Both the position numbers and the translations under genes were made by a program. The notes under the pieces are model-generated. The model worked only from the letters and a program-made list of their open reading frames with translations, ran no database searches and was not told where the DNA came from. Shown here piece after piece: positions 9,150-19,200 of a DNA stretch of 64,000 bases; positions within the stretch are counted from its first letter, which is position 1; each line of letters opens with the position of its first letter. Origin of the DNA: Pseudomonas taetrolens. Lineage in GTDB: Bacteria > Pseudomonadota > Gammaproteobacteria > Pseudomonadales > Pseudomonadaceae. The stretch is from NCBI RefSeq assembly GCF_900475285.1, contig NZ_LS483370.1:4230001-4294000 (forward strand). Direction: 5' to 3'.

Positions 9150-10348
9150 TTGCCCCCCCACAGACGGCTCAACCAGGCACCCGGTTTGCTAACACCTTGC
9201 GGCGCCCCTTTAGAGCCTTTCGCCAGTCGCTCGCCAAGCTTCTTCAAGCCTTGGCTCAGGGCTTCGCGCGGCCCCAGGTCAAACAAGGTGACGGCCTGGT
9301 TCTTGGCACTGAGCCGTAGCTCCGGGCTGAGCGGCAAGGTGCTGGCCAGGGCAAATCCAAAGCTCTTGACCAGGGCATCGGTATCCGGTGCAACACCGCG
9401 TATGTAACGGTCAACCAGTAATGTGGCATGGTCGAGCCCCATGCCTTTGGCCCGCCATGCACTGAGCACCTCAAGATTGCGGCGGCAATCGAGGACATTT
9501 TGATCGGTGTACCAGAGCAATGTGTCGCAGTGACTGACGAAGGTGCGCAACGCCTCGCTGTCCGGCTGGCCGGTGAGGTTGACCACGATATGCTGGAAGT
9601 GCTGCCGCAGGGCACTGAGCAACATGTACAACTCGGCCGCGCTGGTGTGCTCCAGTGGCTCATCGTTGTTGCTGTGGGCCAGAATCCGCAAACCACCGGG
9701 AGCTTTGGTAAACGCGCTGTCGATCAGGGTGCTGTCCAGGCGGCGCAAATGGCGCAAGGCATCACCAAAAAAGAACGAGCTCTCAAGGCCCAGCAACGCC
9801 AGGCCATCCCCGCGGGGCACCCCAAGGTCGAGAAACAGGGTTTTATCTTCATTTTTCTGCACCACCAACCCCAAGTGGCTGGCGAGCAACGCACCGTCGG
9901 CGTTGCATTGAGCACTGAACAATACGCTCAGCCCGCCCAGCTCGGCATTCGGAGTGACCGGAGGCAAGCGCTTGCTCAGCCGACGCACCAGCCCGGCCAC
10001 TTCACTGGAGCGTGAACCGTAAGCGACAAAATCCCGCGCACCCGCGCGCATGGCATTGAGCACCAGCTGGTTATCCATGCCATCGCCGAGGGCAACAATC
10101 GCCAGCATCGGCTTGGCCTCCAGCGCACCTTCAATCAGCGCGCATTGAGACACCACCTTGTCTCGGTCCAGACCGACAAAGATCAAGCCGGCGAACGTGA
10201 CATCCACCAGCGCCAACAACTCATCCAGGCTGCTGCCGGGACCTGCACCGACCACTTGGCCCAGCGGTGCCAGAGCCCCTTGCAGCCATTCAAGATCAGT
10301 GCTGTTGCGCGTCAGCGCGAGGAACGTCTGACTCAAGTTCTCGCTCAT
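9146..10348 (-). CDS. tadZ: TadZ/CpaE-like pilus localisation protein (ParA/MinD fold, atypical)
   Basis: A 400-aa cytoplasmic protein with an N-terminal receiver-like domain (about 1-125; FVGLDRDK, LNAMRAGARDFVAY) and a C-terminal ParA/MinD-like domain. The position where ParA proteins carry the Walker A lysines reads LFSAQCNADGALLA, so there is no canonical KGGxGKT. TadZ proteins direct the Tad machine to the cell pole, and many have degenerate ATP sites. The start codon overlaps the rcpA stop (ATGA at 10345-10348), as the tadA start does with this stop. The family call rests on position and domain arrangement; loss of the P-loop is seen directly. Confidence 0.88.
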   Translation of the reverse strand: MSENLSQTFLALTRNSTDLEWLQGALAPLGQVVGAGPGSSLDELLALVDVTFAGLIFVGLDRDKVVSQCALIEGALEAKPMLAIVALGDGMDNQLVLNAMRAGARDFVAYGSRSSEVAGLVRRLSKRLPPVTPNAELGGLSVLFSAQCNADGALLASHLGLVVQKNEDKTLFLDLGVPRGDGLALLGLESSFFFGDALRHLRRLDSTLIDSAFTKAPGGLRILAHSNNDEPLEHTSAAELYMLLSALRQHFQHIVVNLTGQPDSEALRTFVSHCDTLLWYTDQNVLDCRRNLEVLSAWRAKGMGLDHATLLVDRYIRGVAPDTDALVKSFGFALASTLPLSPELRLSAKNQAVTLFDLGPREALSQGLKKLGERLAKGSKGAPQGVSKPGAWLSRLWGGK

Positions 10349-11562
10349 TGAGATAACCCGCTACGGCGATTGGTATTACCGTTTTCAAGGAAGTACAGGC
10401 GATACCAGTTAGGGTCGTAATTGCGCAGTTTTTCGCCCGGCAATGAAGGCAACGGTGCGTTGGCCGCCAACGGCTGAACCAGTCGTGGCGTCACGATCAT
10501 CAACAACTCACGCTCTTCACGGCTGATGTTGGAGTCGCGAAAAAAAGCGCCCAGAATCGGTATGTCGCCCAGTCCCGGGAATTTGTTCACCTGTGAACTG
10601 TTGCGCGTACTGATCAGGCCACTGATCACGAAGCTCTCGCCGTCGGCCAGGGAGATGCTGGTATCGGTGCGGCGCACATTCAAGCCCGGGACCAGGGTTC
10701 CGGCGATATTCACGGCATTGGTGTAATCCAGCTCACTGACTTCTGGCGCCACCTTGAGCAAGATACGGTCGCGCCCCACGACAGTCGGGGTCAGCGTGAG
10801 GCGGACACCGAACTCCTTGTACTCGATCGACACGTTATCGCTGCCGCTGCTGGGGATCGGGATCGGTACTTCGCCCCCCGCGAGAAAGCTCGCACTCTGA
10901 CCACTCAACGCAACCAGCGTGGGACGCGCCAGGGTGTAGGCAAAACCGCTGCCTTCCAGTGCGTTGATCATGGCTTTGACCCGACCGCCCCCGAAACCGA
11001 TATTGAAGTACTTGTCGTTCGCGACCGGTCCGCCAGTGATAAGCCCTTCGGCATTGCTGAGAAATGACCCCGGTGAAGCGAGCAAGAAGTTAGTGCCCAC
11101 TCCAAAAATCGAAGTGCTGGCTTCCTGCAATTTGGTGCGATTGACTTCAACAAATCGAATTTCAGTTTGTACCTGACTGGAAAGTGTCGGGTCTTCAGAG
11201 GGCACAACCGATGCCCCGGTGAAGCCCTCTGTCGCCTTGCCCTTGACGAACACCATGCTCTGGCGCGGCTGTTTGGAACAGGCTGTCCAGACCATCAGGC
11301 TGGTCGTGCCCGGGGCCATGCCCGTCAGCAAAAAGGCATTGCTGCCATTGGCATGCACATCGGCGATGGTCGGATCGCCCACTGCAATGCGAGAAATATT
11401 CACCACAGACTCCAGCGCTTTCTGTGTCCCTTGGGCCACTTCCAGGACCGCAGGCAATGGTTCGAGAACCGAACAATTGGCCACCACCATTTCAAATGGC
11501 AGGCTGCTTAAGATCAGAGTCCAGGCAGCTCGTTTGTACAGCGGAACGCAACGACGACTCAT
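10345..11562 (-). CDS. rcpA: RcpA/CpaC outer-membrane secretin of the Tad system
   Basis: A 405-aa secretin with a signal-like N-terminus (about residues 1-30). The N-domain includes ISRIAVGDPTIADV, typical of the BON/T2SS N1-like part of CpaC. The C-terminal secretin domain (about 215-375) contains LARPTLVALSGQSASFLAGGE, the ARPTL-type signature, and ends near ELLMIVTPRLVQPL. It forms the channel through which the Flp pilus exits. The ATG at 11562 has AAGGGAAG about eight bases upstream; the longer frame to 11637 would start inside rcpC. The rcpC stop is 28 nt upstream, so the two form one operon. Confidence 0.93.
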   Translation of the reverse strand: MSRRCVPLYKRAAWTLILSSLPFEMVVANCSVLEPLPAVLEVAQGTQKALESVVNISRIAVGDPTIADVHANGSNAFLLTGMAPGTTSLMVWTACSKQPRQSMVFVKGKATEGFTGASVVPSEDPTLSSQVQTEIRFVEVNRTKLQEASTSIFGVGTNFLLASPGSFLSNAEGLITGGPVANDKYFNIGFGGGRVKAMINALEGSGFAYTLARPTLVALSGQSASFLAGGEVPIPIPSSGSDNVSIEYKEFGVRLTLTPTVVGRDRILLKVAPEVSELDYTNAVNIAGTLVPGLNVRRTDTSISLADGESFVISGLISTRNSSQVNKFPGLGDIPILGAFFRDSNISREERELLMIVTPRLVQPLAANAPLPSLPGEKLRNYDPNWYRLYFLENGNTNRRSGLSQ

Positions 11563-11590
11563 GCTGGGCTTCCCTTGCAAATCAGGTTTT

Positions 11591-12526
11591 TTATTGAGCA
11601 GGCTGTTGGGCGGTTTGATTGCCCCGAATAATTTCAATGCCGCGCACGCGCGCAGGCCCCGAATAACTCGTAGCCGGTGCTTTCACCGGGCCGGCCAGAG
11701 CCAATTGGTTGAACTGGTAAAGGCTGCGCTTGGCGTTCTCCAGGTTGGAGGGAGCGTCTTGCTCGCCCGCCCAGTACTTGCTCAGGCGCTGTTCCTGGGC
11801 ACTGCGTACGGCCAACCGCAAGGTGCCGGCCTGAGTGGCGAGCATCAGTTGATTGAGCAAGGGTTCGGGAACGGCCAGCACCGCAGTCCGGGCGCTGGCA
11901 CGGCGCAGTGCTTGCTGCTGCGCCTCTTCGGCAGTCAAGGGGCGGCCTGCCAGTTGACCGTCGCTGGTCAGGCCCAGCTCTTCGCCCACACTCAACACCC
12001 GCACGGCAGGCAACACCACCTGCGCCGACTGCTGTGGGTTGTCGGTGTCCTGGCGCAGAAACAGCAGGATGTCGACGTAATCGCCGGGGGTTAACTGGCC
12101 GCCCGCACTGGCAACTTCGTCGATGGCCACGGCCAGGGCACGTTCGTTCGGGCGGATCATGCGGGCCAAGGGCCCTCCAACGTCAAAGCTTTGCTCGCTC
12201 AGCCAGGTCCCTGCGTTAAGCGCACGCCATGGCGTACGCCCCACAGCCTGATCGATCGAGGTCAGGCTGCCGGGTGGCGCGGTACGCAATTTCTCCAGAG
12301 ACAGGTCAGCGGCTGTCAGCGGCACATGCGGGGGAACATCACGGGCCAACACAACGACCGGCTGCCGGGTCTGATCCTCAACCGTCGCCACTCCCTGCTC
12401 AACGGTCTGAGCCACCGGGGCTGTCGCGATCGGTTGTTGCCGGGTCAATACCAACCCCCAGTAACCTGCCACAATAGCGCCGACAAACAAAATCGCGGCC
12501 AATATCAAACTGCGTCGATTGTTCAT
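11591..12526 (-). CDS. rcpC: RcpC/CpaB pilus assembly protein with SAF domain
   Basis: A 311-aa protein with an N-terminal membrane anchor (SLILAAILFVGAIVAGYWGLVL), a SAF-like domain (VVVLARDVPPHVPLTAADL, about 60-130) and a periplasmic domain with LTPGDYVDILLFLR, characteristic of CpaB/RcpC. It interacts with the secretin in the periplasm. It is the promoter-proximal gene of the leftward operon; the start at 12526 has GGGAG seven to eight bases upstream. A longer reading to 12580 has no ribosome binding site and lacks homology-like sequence. It is divergent from flp across a 356-bp AT-rich region. Confidence 0.9.
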   Translation of the reverse strand: MNNRRSLILAAILFVGAIVAGYWGLVLTRQQPIATAPVAQTVEQGVATVEDQTRQPVVVLARDVPPHVPLTAADLSLEKLRTAPPGSLTSIDQAVGRTPWRALNAGTWLSEQSFDVGGPLARMIRPNERALAVAIDEVASAGGQLTPGDYVDILLFLRQDTDNPQQSAQVVLPAVRVLSVGEELGLTSDGQLAGRPLTAEEAQQQALRRASARTAVLAVPEPLLNQLMLATQAGTLRLAVRSAQEQRLSKYWAGEQDAPSNLENAKRSLYQFNQLALAGPVKAPATSYSGPARVRGIEIIRGNQTAQQPAQ

Positions 12527-12882
12527 AGTTAAACTCCCTTTCCCCACGGCGTACTGCAGATCCAATAAATCACGCACCATCAGGCAACGATGAACAGATC
12601 ACGCTGTTTCAATCATTTTGCTTTGTGAAAGTAGCGCAGGCGAACCAAAATGCCATCAGCCCGTCTAAAAATCTTCAAGAATTTATAAATACTCTGATTT
12701 AGAACGCATTTCTCGCCCAATACTAATTTGGATTAATACTTTATAATTAGCTATTTATTACAGTTGCTGAACAGTGAATTATTGCCAATGCTGTAATGGC
12801 GAATCGGAATCACCCTACAAGCATCCTCAAGCACCAAACTCGGTGTCGCAGTGCTCACCCCGACGCATCAAGGAGATGTCAG
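12527..12882. promoter_or_regulatory. Divergent promoter region between rcpC and flp
   Basis: This 356-bp gene-free stretch is clearly more AT-rich than its surroundings. It must carry the promoters of both the rcp-tad operon and flp. A perfect TATAAT lies at 12742-12747 on the plus strand, about 135 bp before the flp start. No convincing TTGACA is found 17 bp upstream, which fits an activator-dependent promoter; PprB is the expected activator. The flp ribosome binding site AGGAG is at 12871-12875. The -10 assignment is by eye and unverified. Confidence 0.5.
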
Positions 12883-13107
12883 ATGATTATGAATACTGTT
12901 CTGAAAGTGTATGTGCCGGCCCAGGCATTCCTCATACACCAGGCCAAGTTGTTTGCAAAGCGTACGGAAGGCGCTTCGGGTATTGAGTACGCACTCATTG
13001 CGGGCATGGTGGCGGTCGCGCTGGTGGCGTTTGTACCGACCATTTCGACTGCCGTCGGGGCAATCTTTACCAAAATCCAGACAGCGGTTACTAGTTCTGC
13101 CGCCTAA
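12883..13107 (+). CDS. flp: Flp type IVb pilin precursor
   Basis: A 74-aa prepilin with a 30-residue leader ending in KRTEG and a mature start ASGIEYALIAGMVAVAL. Glu+5 and Tyr+6 after the cleavage Gly are the Flp hallmark. The rest is one hydrophobic helix and a short Ser/Thr-rich tail. It is cut by FppA and polymerised by the Tad machine into adhesive fibres. The ATG at 12883 is chosen because AGGAG lies seven bases upstream; the upstream in-frame ATG at 12796 has none. It is a single-gene transcription unit followed by a strong terminator at 13198. Confidence 0.95.
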   Translation: MIMNTVLKVYVPAQAFLIHQAKLFAKRTEGASGIEYALIAGMVAVALVAFVPTISTAVGAIFTKIQTAVTSSAA

Positions 13108-13197
13108 GATATAAGCCGTTTCACCCACACGTATTTCTTGATACAGAGGACGAGACGGACGTACTTTCTGCGTGGAAAGCACTGCAAAAAGACAAGC

Positions 13198-13235
13198 GCC
13201 TAAGTTGTCATATGCCAACTTAGGCCTTTTTTATT
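13198..13235 (+). terminator. Rho-independent terminator after flp
   Basis: Perfect 10-bp inverted repeat GCCTAAGTTG (13198-13207) and CAACTTAGGC (13216-13225), followed by a T-rich tract from 13227. It lies 90 bp beyond the flp stop. The rest of the 367-bp gap up to pbpC (13108-13474) shows no convincing gene. Confidence 0.9.
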
Positions 13236-13474
13236 AAGCCCTCGCCCTCCTGCATTCAGCACGCACTTCCCCCTGACTAATCTCTGCAACCTGCAGACAT
13301 TGGCACGGCGCCAAACAAACACAGACGTTTTATTCCACCAGGTGACGCTGTTTGTTCTTACCCACGTCGTGCCGCCCTGAAAAACCTCATGCCAAAAGGT
13401 GCTTAGTTGAGCGTTAAAACAACTTAACACGTCGTTTTTGTCATGGCCGCGCGCTCTTGCAACCGCCTGAAAAT

Positions 13475-15808
13475 TCACTCCACGACACTGAACTCTACCC
13501 GCGCAGTTTGCCCACTTTCATCGAGCACACTCAACTCATACCGCCCTGCCTGCTCAAGTGTCGCGTTGAGGGTTTCCTGGCGGGCGCTGTCACCCAGCGG
13601 TACGCCGTTGAGAAACCACCAGCGCTGGCCGTCCCCACCCAACGCCGACAACTTGAGGGTCAGCAGCGTCTGGCTCGCAGCGGGGCGTCGCAAGCGGTCG
13701 CCCTCACGCACGCCAACAATCGACAGCGCCGTGACCGTGTTCAAGGCAGGGGGCGCACAGGTAATCGAAGCGGACGGCAAACGTGACTCTCGGCGCTCAG
13801 CCCGGGGCAGCCAGGGCTCCAGCGGAGCGGGCCACACCGCGACTTCCCGCATCTGTGCCCCGGGACATTGCGGGCCGACACGCAGGCCGTGCGGATCGAC
13901 CCAGATACGCTCCCGCAACCCCACACCCAAGGGTTGATCAGTGGCCAGCAAGGTGGGCGGCGTGGTGTGATCCAGCGTCCAGGCAAAACGCTGGCGCCGG
14001 CAATTGGGATCCCGCTTGTTCAAAGGTTGCCCAAACGGCCAACAAATAGCGGCTACCCCGACGCTGCCCGGCACTGCCGGTACCCGCGCCACAATGCCAC
14101 GCTGGCTGTCGCGATTACTCAGCACGTCATGAACTTGCAGCATCAGCGGCGCAGCCGACGCCAGACCGAATTGCCCTGGTACCGGCGTGCCATCCGGCCG
14201 GCCGATCCAGACTCCGATCAAGTAGCGCGGCCCGACACCGATCGCCAGGGCATCACGAAAACCGTAGCTGGTGCCCGTCTTCCAGGCCAGTTGCGGGCGC
14301 TGCACCAGTTCGGCACGCGGGTCACGATCCGGGCGCGCCTGACCGCTGAGAATGCGCCGGATAATCCACGCCGAACCCGGCGATAACAAGCGCCGCTCAT
14401 GCAGTGGGTCGCTGGGCTGCAGACGCAGACTGGCGCTGCGCCCTTCCCGCGCCAGCGCGCTGTAGCCACTGACCAGATCTTCCAGCCGGCTGCCGGCGCC
14501 GCCCAGGATCAGCGCCAGATTGGGCTCGGCCAACGCCGGCAGGCTCAATGGCACACCGCCGTTGCGCATATCACCAGCAAAGCGTTTCGGACCGTAAGCT
14601 TCAAGCAACTGCACCGCCGGCAAGTTGAGCGACATCGCCAGCGCCGCGCTGGCCGATACTGGCCCGCTGAAGCCCATGGAAAAATTGCCCGGCCGATAAT
14701 CGCCATAGCGACGCGGCACATCTTGCAGCAGCGACTCGGAGTGAATCAGCCCGGCATCCATCGCCATCCCGTACAAGAACGGTTTAAGCGTGGAGCCCGG
14801 CGAGCGCAGGGCACTGATCATGTCGACATGGCCGAAACGACGAGCGTCGTTGATATCCACCGATCCCAGATACGCCCGCACCGCCATGGTGTCGGTTTCG
14901 ACCACCACGATGGCGGCCGAAGTGTGTTCTGGCAATCGGGCACGCCAGCCCAATAACAAGTCTTCTAGCCGACGCTGCAGACTGGCGTCGAGGGTGGTGC
15001 GAATCAGTGGCGGGCTGTGTGGCCGGTTAAGACGTCGGGCCAGCAACGGTGCGAGGTTCGGTTCCTGACGCGGGGCCAGCAACAGGGGTTCTTCCAGGGC
15101 GTCATTGACTGCGGTTGTGGTCCATACGCCATAGTCGGCCAATCGCCGCAGCACTTTGTCCCGTGCCACTTGGGCACGCTCCGGGTGGCGGTCCGGACGC
15201 AACCGGCTCGGGGCTTGCGGCAGCACCGCAAGGAGCGCCGCTTCGGAGTGGGTGAGCTGTTGCGGCGGCTTGCCCAGATACGCCCAACTGGCCGCCGCCA
15301 CACCTTGCAAGGTGCCGCCAAACGGCGCGCGGTTAAGGTACAGGTTGAGGATCTGTTCCTTGGACAAGTGCCATTCCAGTTGCGCCGTTCGCCATAGCTG
15401 ACGCAGCTTGCCGGACAGCGTGCGCTCATGGGGATCGAGCAATCGGGCAACTTGCATCGACAAGGTGCTGCCTCCCGACAGCACCCGCCCACCGCTCAGG
15501 TTTTGCCAGGCGGCACGTCCCAGCGCCAACGGATTAACCCCGGGATGCCTGAAGAACCAGCGGTCTTCATAGGTCAGCAGGGCATCCAGGTACAGCGGTG
15601 ATACCTCGTGGGTCTGCACAGGGTAGCGCCAGACACCGTTGGCATCGGCAAAGCGCCACAGCGGGGTGCCATCTTCGGCCAGTACCACACGGGCCAGGTC
15701 ATCCTTGGGCAGTGGCAGAGGCCAAAGACGATCAGCCAGCCACAGCGAGGCGACAACCAGCAACAGGCTGGCAGCGCTCCAGCGCAGGGTTTTCTTCACC
15801 TTCAACAC
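13475..15808 (-). CDS. pbpC: Penicillin-binding protein 1C (glycosyltransferase/transpeptidase)
   Basis: A 777-aa bifunctional murein synthase. It has an N-terminal membrane anchor (about 9-28). The GT51 glycosyltransferase shows YEDRWFFRHPGVN (EDxxFxxHxG) and GGSTLSMQVARLL. The transpeptidase shows the SxxK motif GSTLKPF and KTGTSYGFRDA, and a C-terminal PBP1C-specific domain lies at about 690-777. It acts in the periplasm on lipid II and glycan strands. In many Proteobacteria pbpC is paired with a type-I alpha-2-macroglobulin gene, as here with yfhM; the macroglobulin is thought to trap proteases that breach the outer membrane while PBP1C repairs peptidoglycan. The length is normal and all key motifs are present. 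Confidence 0.94.
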   Translation of the reverse strand: MLKVKKTLRWSAASLLLVVASLWLADRLWPLPLPKDDLARVVLAEDGTPLWRFADANGVWRYPVQTHEVSPLYLDALLTYEDRWFFRHPGVNPLALGRAAWQNLSGGRVLSGGSTLSMQVARLLDPHERTLSGKLRQLWRTAQLEWHLSKEQILNLYLNRAPFGGTLQGVAAASWAYLGKPPQQLTHSEAALLAVLPQAPSRLRPDRHPERAQVARDKVLRRLADYGVWTTTAVNDALEEPLLLAPRQEPNLAPLLARRLNRPHSPPLIRTTLDASLQRRLEDLLLGWRARLPEHTSAAIVVVETDTMAVRAYLGSVDINDARRFGHVDMISALRSPGSTLKPFLYGMAMDAGLIHSESLLQDVPRRYGDYRPGNFSMGFSGPVSASAALAMSLNLPAVQLLEAYGPKRFAGDMRNGGVPLSLPALAEPNLALILGGAGSRLEDLVSGYSALAREGRSASLRLQPSDPLHERRLLSPGSAWIIRRILSGQARPDRDPRAELVQRPQLAWKTGTSYGFRDALAIGVGPRYLIGVWIGRPDGTPVPGQFGLASAAPLMLQVHDVLSNRDSQRGIVARVPAVPGSVGVAAICWPFGQPLNKRDPNCRRQRFAWTLDHTTPPTLLATDQPLGVGLRERIWVDPHGLRVGPQCPGAQMREVAVWPAPLEPWLPRAERRESRLPSASITCAPPALNTVTALSIVGVREGDRLRRPAASQTLLTLKLSALGGDGQRWWFLNGVPLGDSARQETLNATLEQAGRYELSVLDESGQTARVEFSVVE

Positions 15809-15903
15809 CTGGCTTCACGCCCTTGCAGGGAACTACGCGCAGGGCATAGCAGCCCAAGGCGTATCTCTGGCACAGTAGCGGCCTCATTCATCGGGACACA
15901 CAC

Positions 15904-16197
15904 ATGCAAGTTGAAGGATTTTTCGAGAGCCTGGGACAAATGTTCGGGGCCATTATTCGTTTTATCGTTGAAGGGTTGAGTGGCATTTTCAGCGGCCTGA
16001 GCAACGCCGGCGGGAATTTCATCGACGGCCTGAGCCGCACCCTGGGCATGGAAACGTCGATCATCAGCATTGCCATTCTGGTGATCGGTCTGCTGCTTCT
16101 GTACAACGCCGTCCGGGCTTTCATGCGCGCCTCGATCGTTGGCGGCGTGATCTGGTTGTTGCTGGGGTTATGGGTATTGAGCTGGATCATCAGCTAG
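15904..16197 (+). CDS. Small hydrophobic membrane protein between pbpC and yfhM (unknown function)
   Basis: A 97-aa protein, divergent from pbpC and convergent with yfhM. The N-terminal half is amphipathic with Gly/Phe/Ile (GQMFGAIIRFIVEGLSGIFSG). Two hydrophobic helices follow (about 51-68 and 77-96), separated by a short basic stretch (RAFMRAS). No catalytic motif is seen. The frame, hydrophobicity pattern and position make it a credible gene; I do not recognise a named family. Its place between two envelope-repair genes suggests an envelope role, but that is inference only. Confidence 0.7.
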   Translation: MQVEGFFESLGQMFGAIIRFIVEGLSGIFSGLSNAGGNFIDGLSRTLGMETSIISIAILVIGLLLLYNAVRAFMRASIVGGVIWLLLGLWVLSWIIS

Positions 16198-16212
16198 AAC
16201 ACCCCAGCTTCA

Positions 16213-16265
16213 GTAGCCGCTGCCGCAGGCTGCGACGGGCGCCAGCGGCCCGCAGCAGCGGTTAC
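16213..16265. repeat. REP-type palindromic element, family A, copy 1
   Basis: Arms GTAGCCGCTGC (16213-16223) and GCAGCGGTTAC (16255-16265) form an imperfect inverted repeat in the gap between two convergent genes. The left arm continues into CCGCAGGCTGCGA, closely similar to the element at 61775-61840. This suggests a dispersed Pseudomonas REP family rather than a terminator; no T-tract follows. Confidence 0.7.
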
Positions 16266-16275
16266 AAAAGAAGGG

Positions 16276-19200
16276 TTACCGGCCTTTGATCACCATCGGA
16301 CCCGGCGTTTCGCCCACGGCCTGCCAGTCGGGACGGTACATCGATTCCACCTGTGGCGGCGGTACGCGGTAAGTACCGGGCGTGACGGCACGAGCCAGGT
16401 ACAGCAAGTGCGAGGTGCCGTTACCGTCCAGATTCAGCGCCGCGACATAACGATCATCCCGGAACTCCTGATGCTGAATGCTGGCGTTTTGCATCGACTC
16501 GCGCCATTGCTTGACCTGACTGCTGGCGTTTTCAAGGCTCGCCGCACTTTGGCCCAGGTTCTGGTTTTCCAGCTCCAGGCCCGCCGGCAGCAAATCCACC
16601 ACCAGCGCATCCGGCACGCGCTCCTTGGCCTTCACCGCCAGATGTACCAGCACCAGATCACCACTTTTCAGGGTGTCGAGGTTGAGCGGTTCGCCATCCA
16701 TGCCCAGGTAATCACGACGGATACTCAAGTTCTCGCCACCCGCCCGGGGTGCCTGCTGTGGATAACCTGAAATCGTCAGTTGCTGATAAATCGCCGTGCT
16801 GCCCTGATTACGCACCGTCAGCGGCGTGGCCAGCAATGGCCCTTCCAGCTTGAGTGCCGGCTGACTGTTGTTCAGCTCGCGGGTCTCTCCAGCGCTACCC
16901 AGTTGCGCCGTCCAGCTGGCTTCAGGCTTGCTCAACAGATCACGGCCCGCGAGGAACAGCGAATTACGCTCCTGCGTCGATAGCCACTGGCTCGCTGCCA
17001 ATTGGTCTGACAGCTCAAACAAGCGCTGCTCGCGCTGGCCGCTCATCAGGTCGTTCTCTTCCAGCAGCGCCAGGATCAGCGCCTGATCACGCAGCGGGCT
17101 GCCGTAATCACCCAGCCATTCATTGGCTTTGCGAGTCGCGGCCAAACCGGCCACCAGCGCTTGATCCGCCCGCGGTTGATCGCCCATTTTCTGCAGCGCT
17201 ATCGCCAACTGCACCAGAGGCAAACCGGAGCGCGCATCACTGCGGCGCTCAAAGAGGCTGCGCAGCGCCCCCAAAGGCGCCTGCTGGCTGCGGGCCAGCA
17301 CCAACCCCGCGTAGGCCTGCACCGCAAAGCGGGTGTGCTCAAGGTTGTCGCTGTAGTCGGCTTCAATCAGGTTGCGCTCCTGCACGTAACGCATCAGACG
17401 CTCGCTGGCCTTTTTCAGCGCCTCGGGCGGAACGGCATAACCCTGGTCGCGGGCGCGCAGCAAGAAGTCGGTGACATAAGCGCTCAACCAATACTCTTCC
17501 TGACCGTCCGCGCCCCACAAGCCAAAACTGCCGTTGTAGCGTTGCATGCCCAGCAAACGCTCAATGCCCAGTTCGATCTTGCGTTTGCGCTCGGCGTCCG
17601 GCTCGCCTTCAAGGCCCAGGCGTTTGAGCAGCGCAGCATCGGCATACAACGCCGGATACAGGCCGCTGGTGGTTTGCTCGGAGCAACCGTACGGGTAAGC
17701 CTTGAGTGCGCGAATCTGCTCGCCCAGGTTCAGCGGCGGACGGCTCGAGAGGCTGAGCAAGGCTTCACGGCCTGCCGGTTCAAAGACTTGCAACGCGTGA
17801 TCGGGCAGGCTCCACGGCTGGTCGCTGAGCACCGTGCGGTAATGCTTGAGCAACGCCGGGTACGCCGGGCGTACGCCCAAGGTCCATTCGCGAGTAAAGG
17901 GCGCCAGGGTTTCTCCCGGCAGGTCGAGCCCCTCGACCGTTACGCCGACCTTACCGCTGCCAAAACCGCCCAGCGCCTTGATCGGGATCTGCAAGGTGCT
18001 GCGCTGGCCGGGGCTGAGCTGTAACGTCTGCCGCGCATCACCCAGCAGACTCAACGGCCCTTGGGTATTGAGGCTGACCTGTAGCTGTTGCGGCTTGTCA
18101 GTGAGGTTGGACAGGTCCAGGGCCAGGCGGGTCTCATCGCCACCGGCCATAAAACGCGGAGCGGCCAGTTCGGCCACCAACGGCGCAGCCACCACGGTTT
18201 TGGCTTCGGCCATGCCGTAGCGGTCATCGGTCCAGGCTTGCGCCATGACTCGCAGCTCACCGTTGAAATCCGGGATTTGCACGCTGACTTCACCTTCGCC
18301 CTGCGCGTTCAGCGTCACCGGCGCACTTTGCAGCGCGACAATGTTGACGCTGGTCGCCGGGCGTTTGCCGCCCTTGGCCAGCGCCGCATCCCCGCCAAAC
18401 GCCAGGCTGGCCAGACGGCCCTGCCCGGCTTCAATCAATTGCCCGTAGATATCCAGTTGGTCCGCACCATAGGCCTTGCGCCCAAACAGACTCGCGTAAG
18501 GGTCCGGGGTTGGATATTCGGTGATATTCAGTACCCCCACATCCACTGCGGACAACAGCACATGGGCTTGCGCAGGAATGCTGCCATCGGCGTTTTTGGC
18601 CTGCACCTTAACCGTCAGCACTTGTTTGGGGCGCATTTTTTCCGGGGCATCGAGGGTCACCGCCAACTTGCGTGCGGTACGATCCAGCGGAAGATGAAGC
18701 ACACCCACTGCGCGTTTCGGGGTGATATTGGCCTTGCGCTCGCCGGGCCGGATCACCAGCGCACTGACATACAGGTCATGCCGCGCCCAAGTGGAATCAA
18801 GTTTGACCTCGAATGTTTTGCCTTCGGCCGGCACCTCGATTTCTTCCCACCACAACGGGCCATCGCTGCCCTCGACCAGCAAGTAACCCTTGCCCGCTGC
18901 TGGCGGCGTCACCGTGACCCGGGCGGTATCACCCTCGGCATACGCAGCCTTGTCCAGCGCCAGCTTGACCTGATCGGGACGCACCGCTCCGCCTTCAGCG
19001 TTGTCCTGGGCACGATAACCGGCCCAGACACGCAGGCTGCTGACCAGGCCGGTCTTCGGGTCTTCGACTTCAACCCGATACGGGCCCCACTCCACCGGGA
19101 AGCTGACGGTGGCGGTTTCGCCAGCCTTGAGGTTGACCGTTTCTTCGCTGAGGTTGAGGAACTTCTCGTTGTAGTGATAGCTCCAGCCGTCGTTGTCCGA

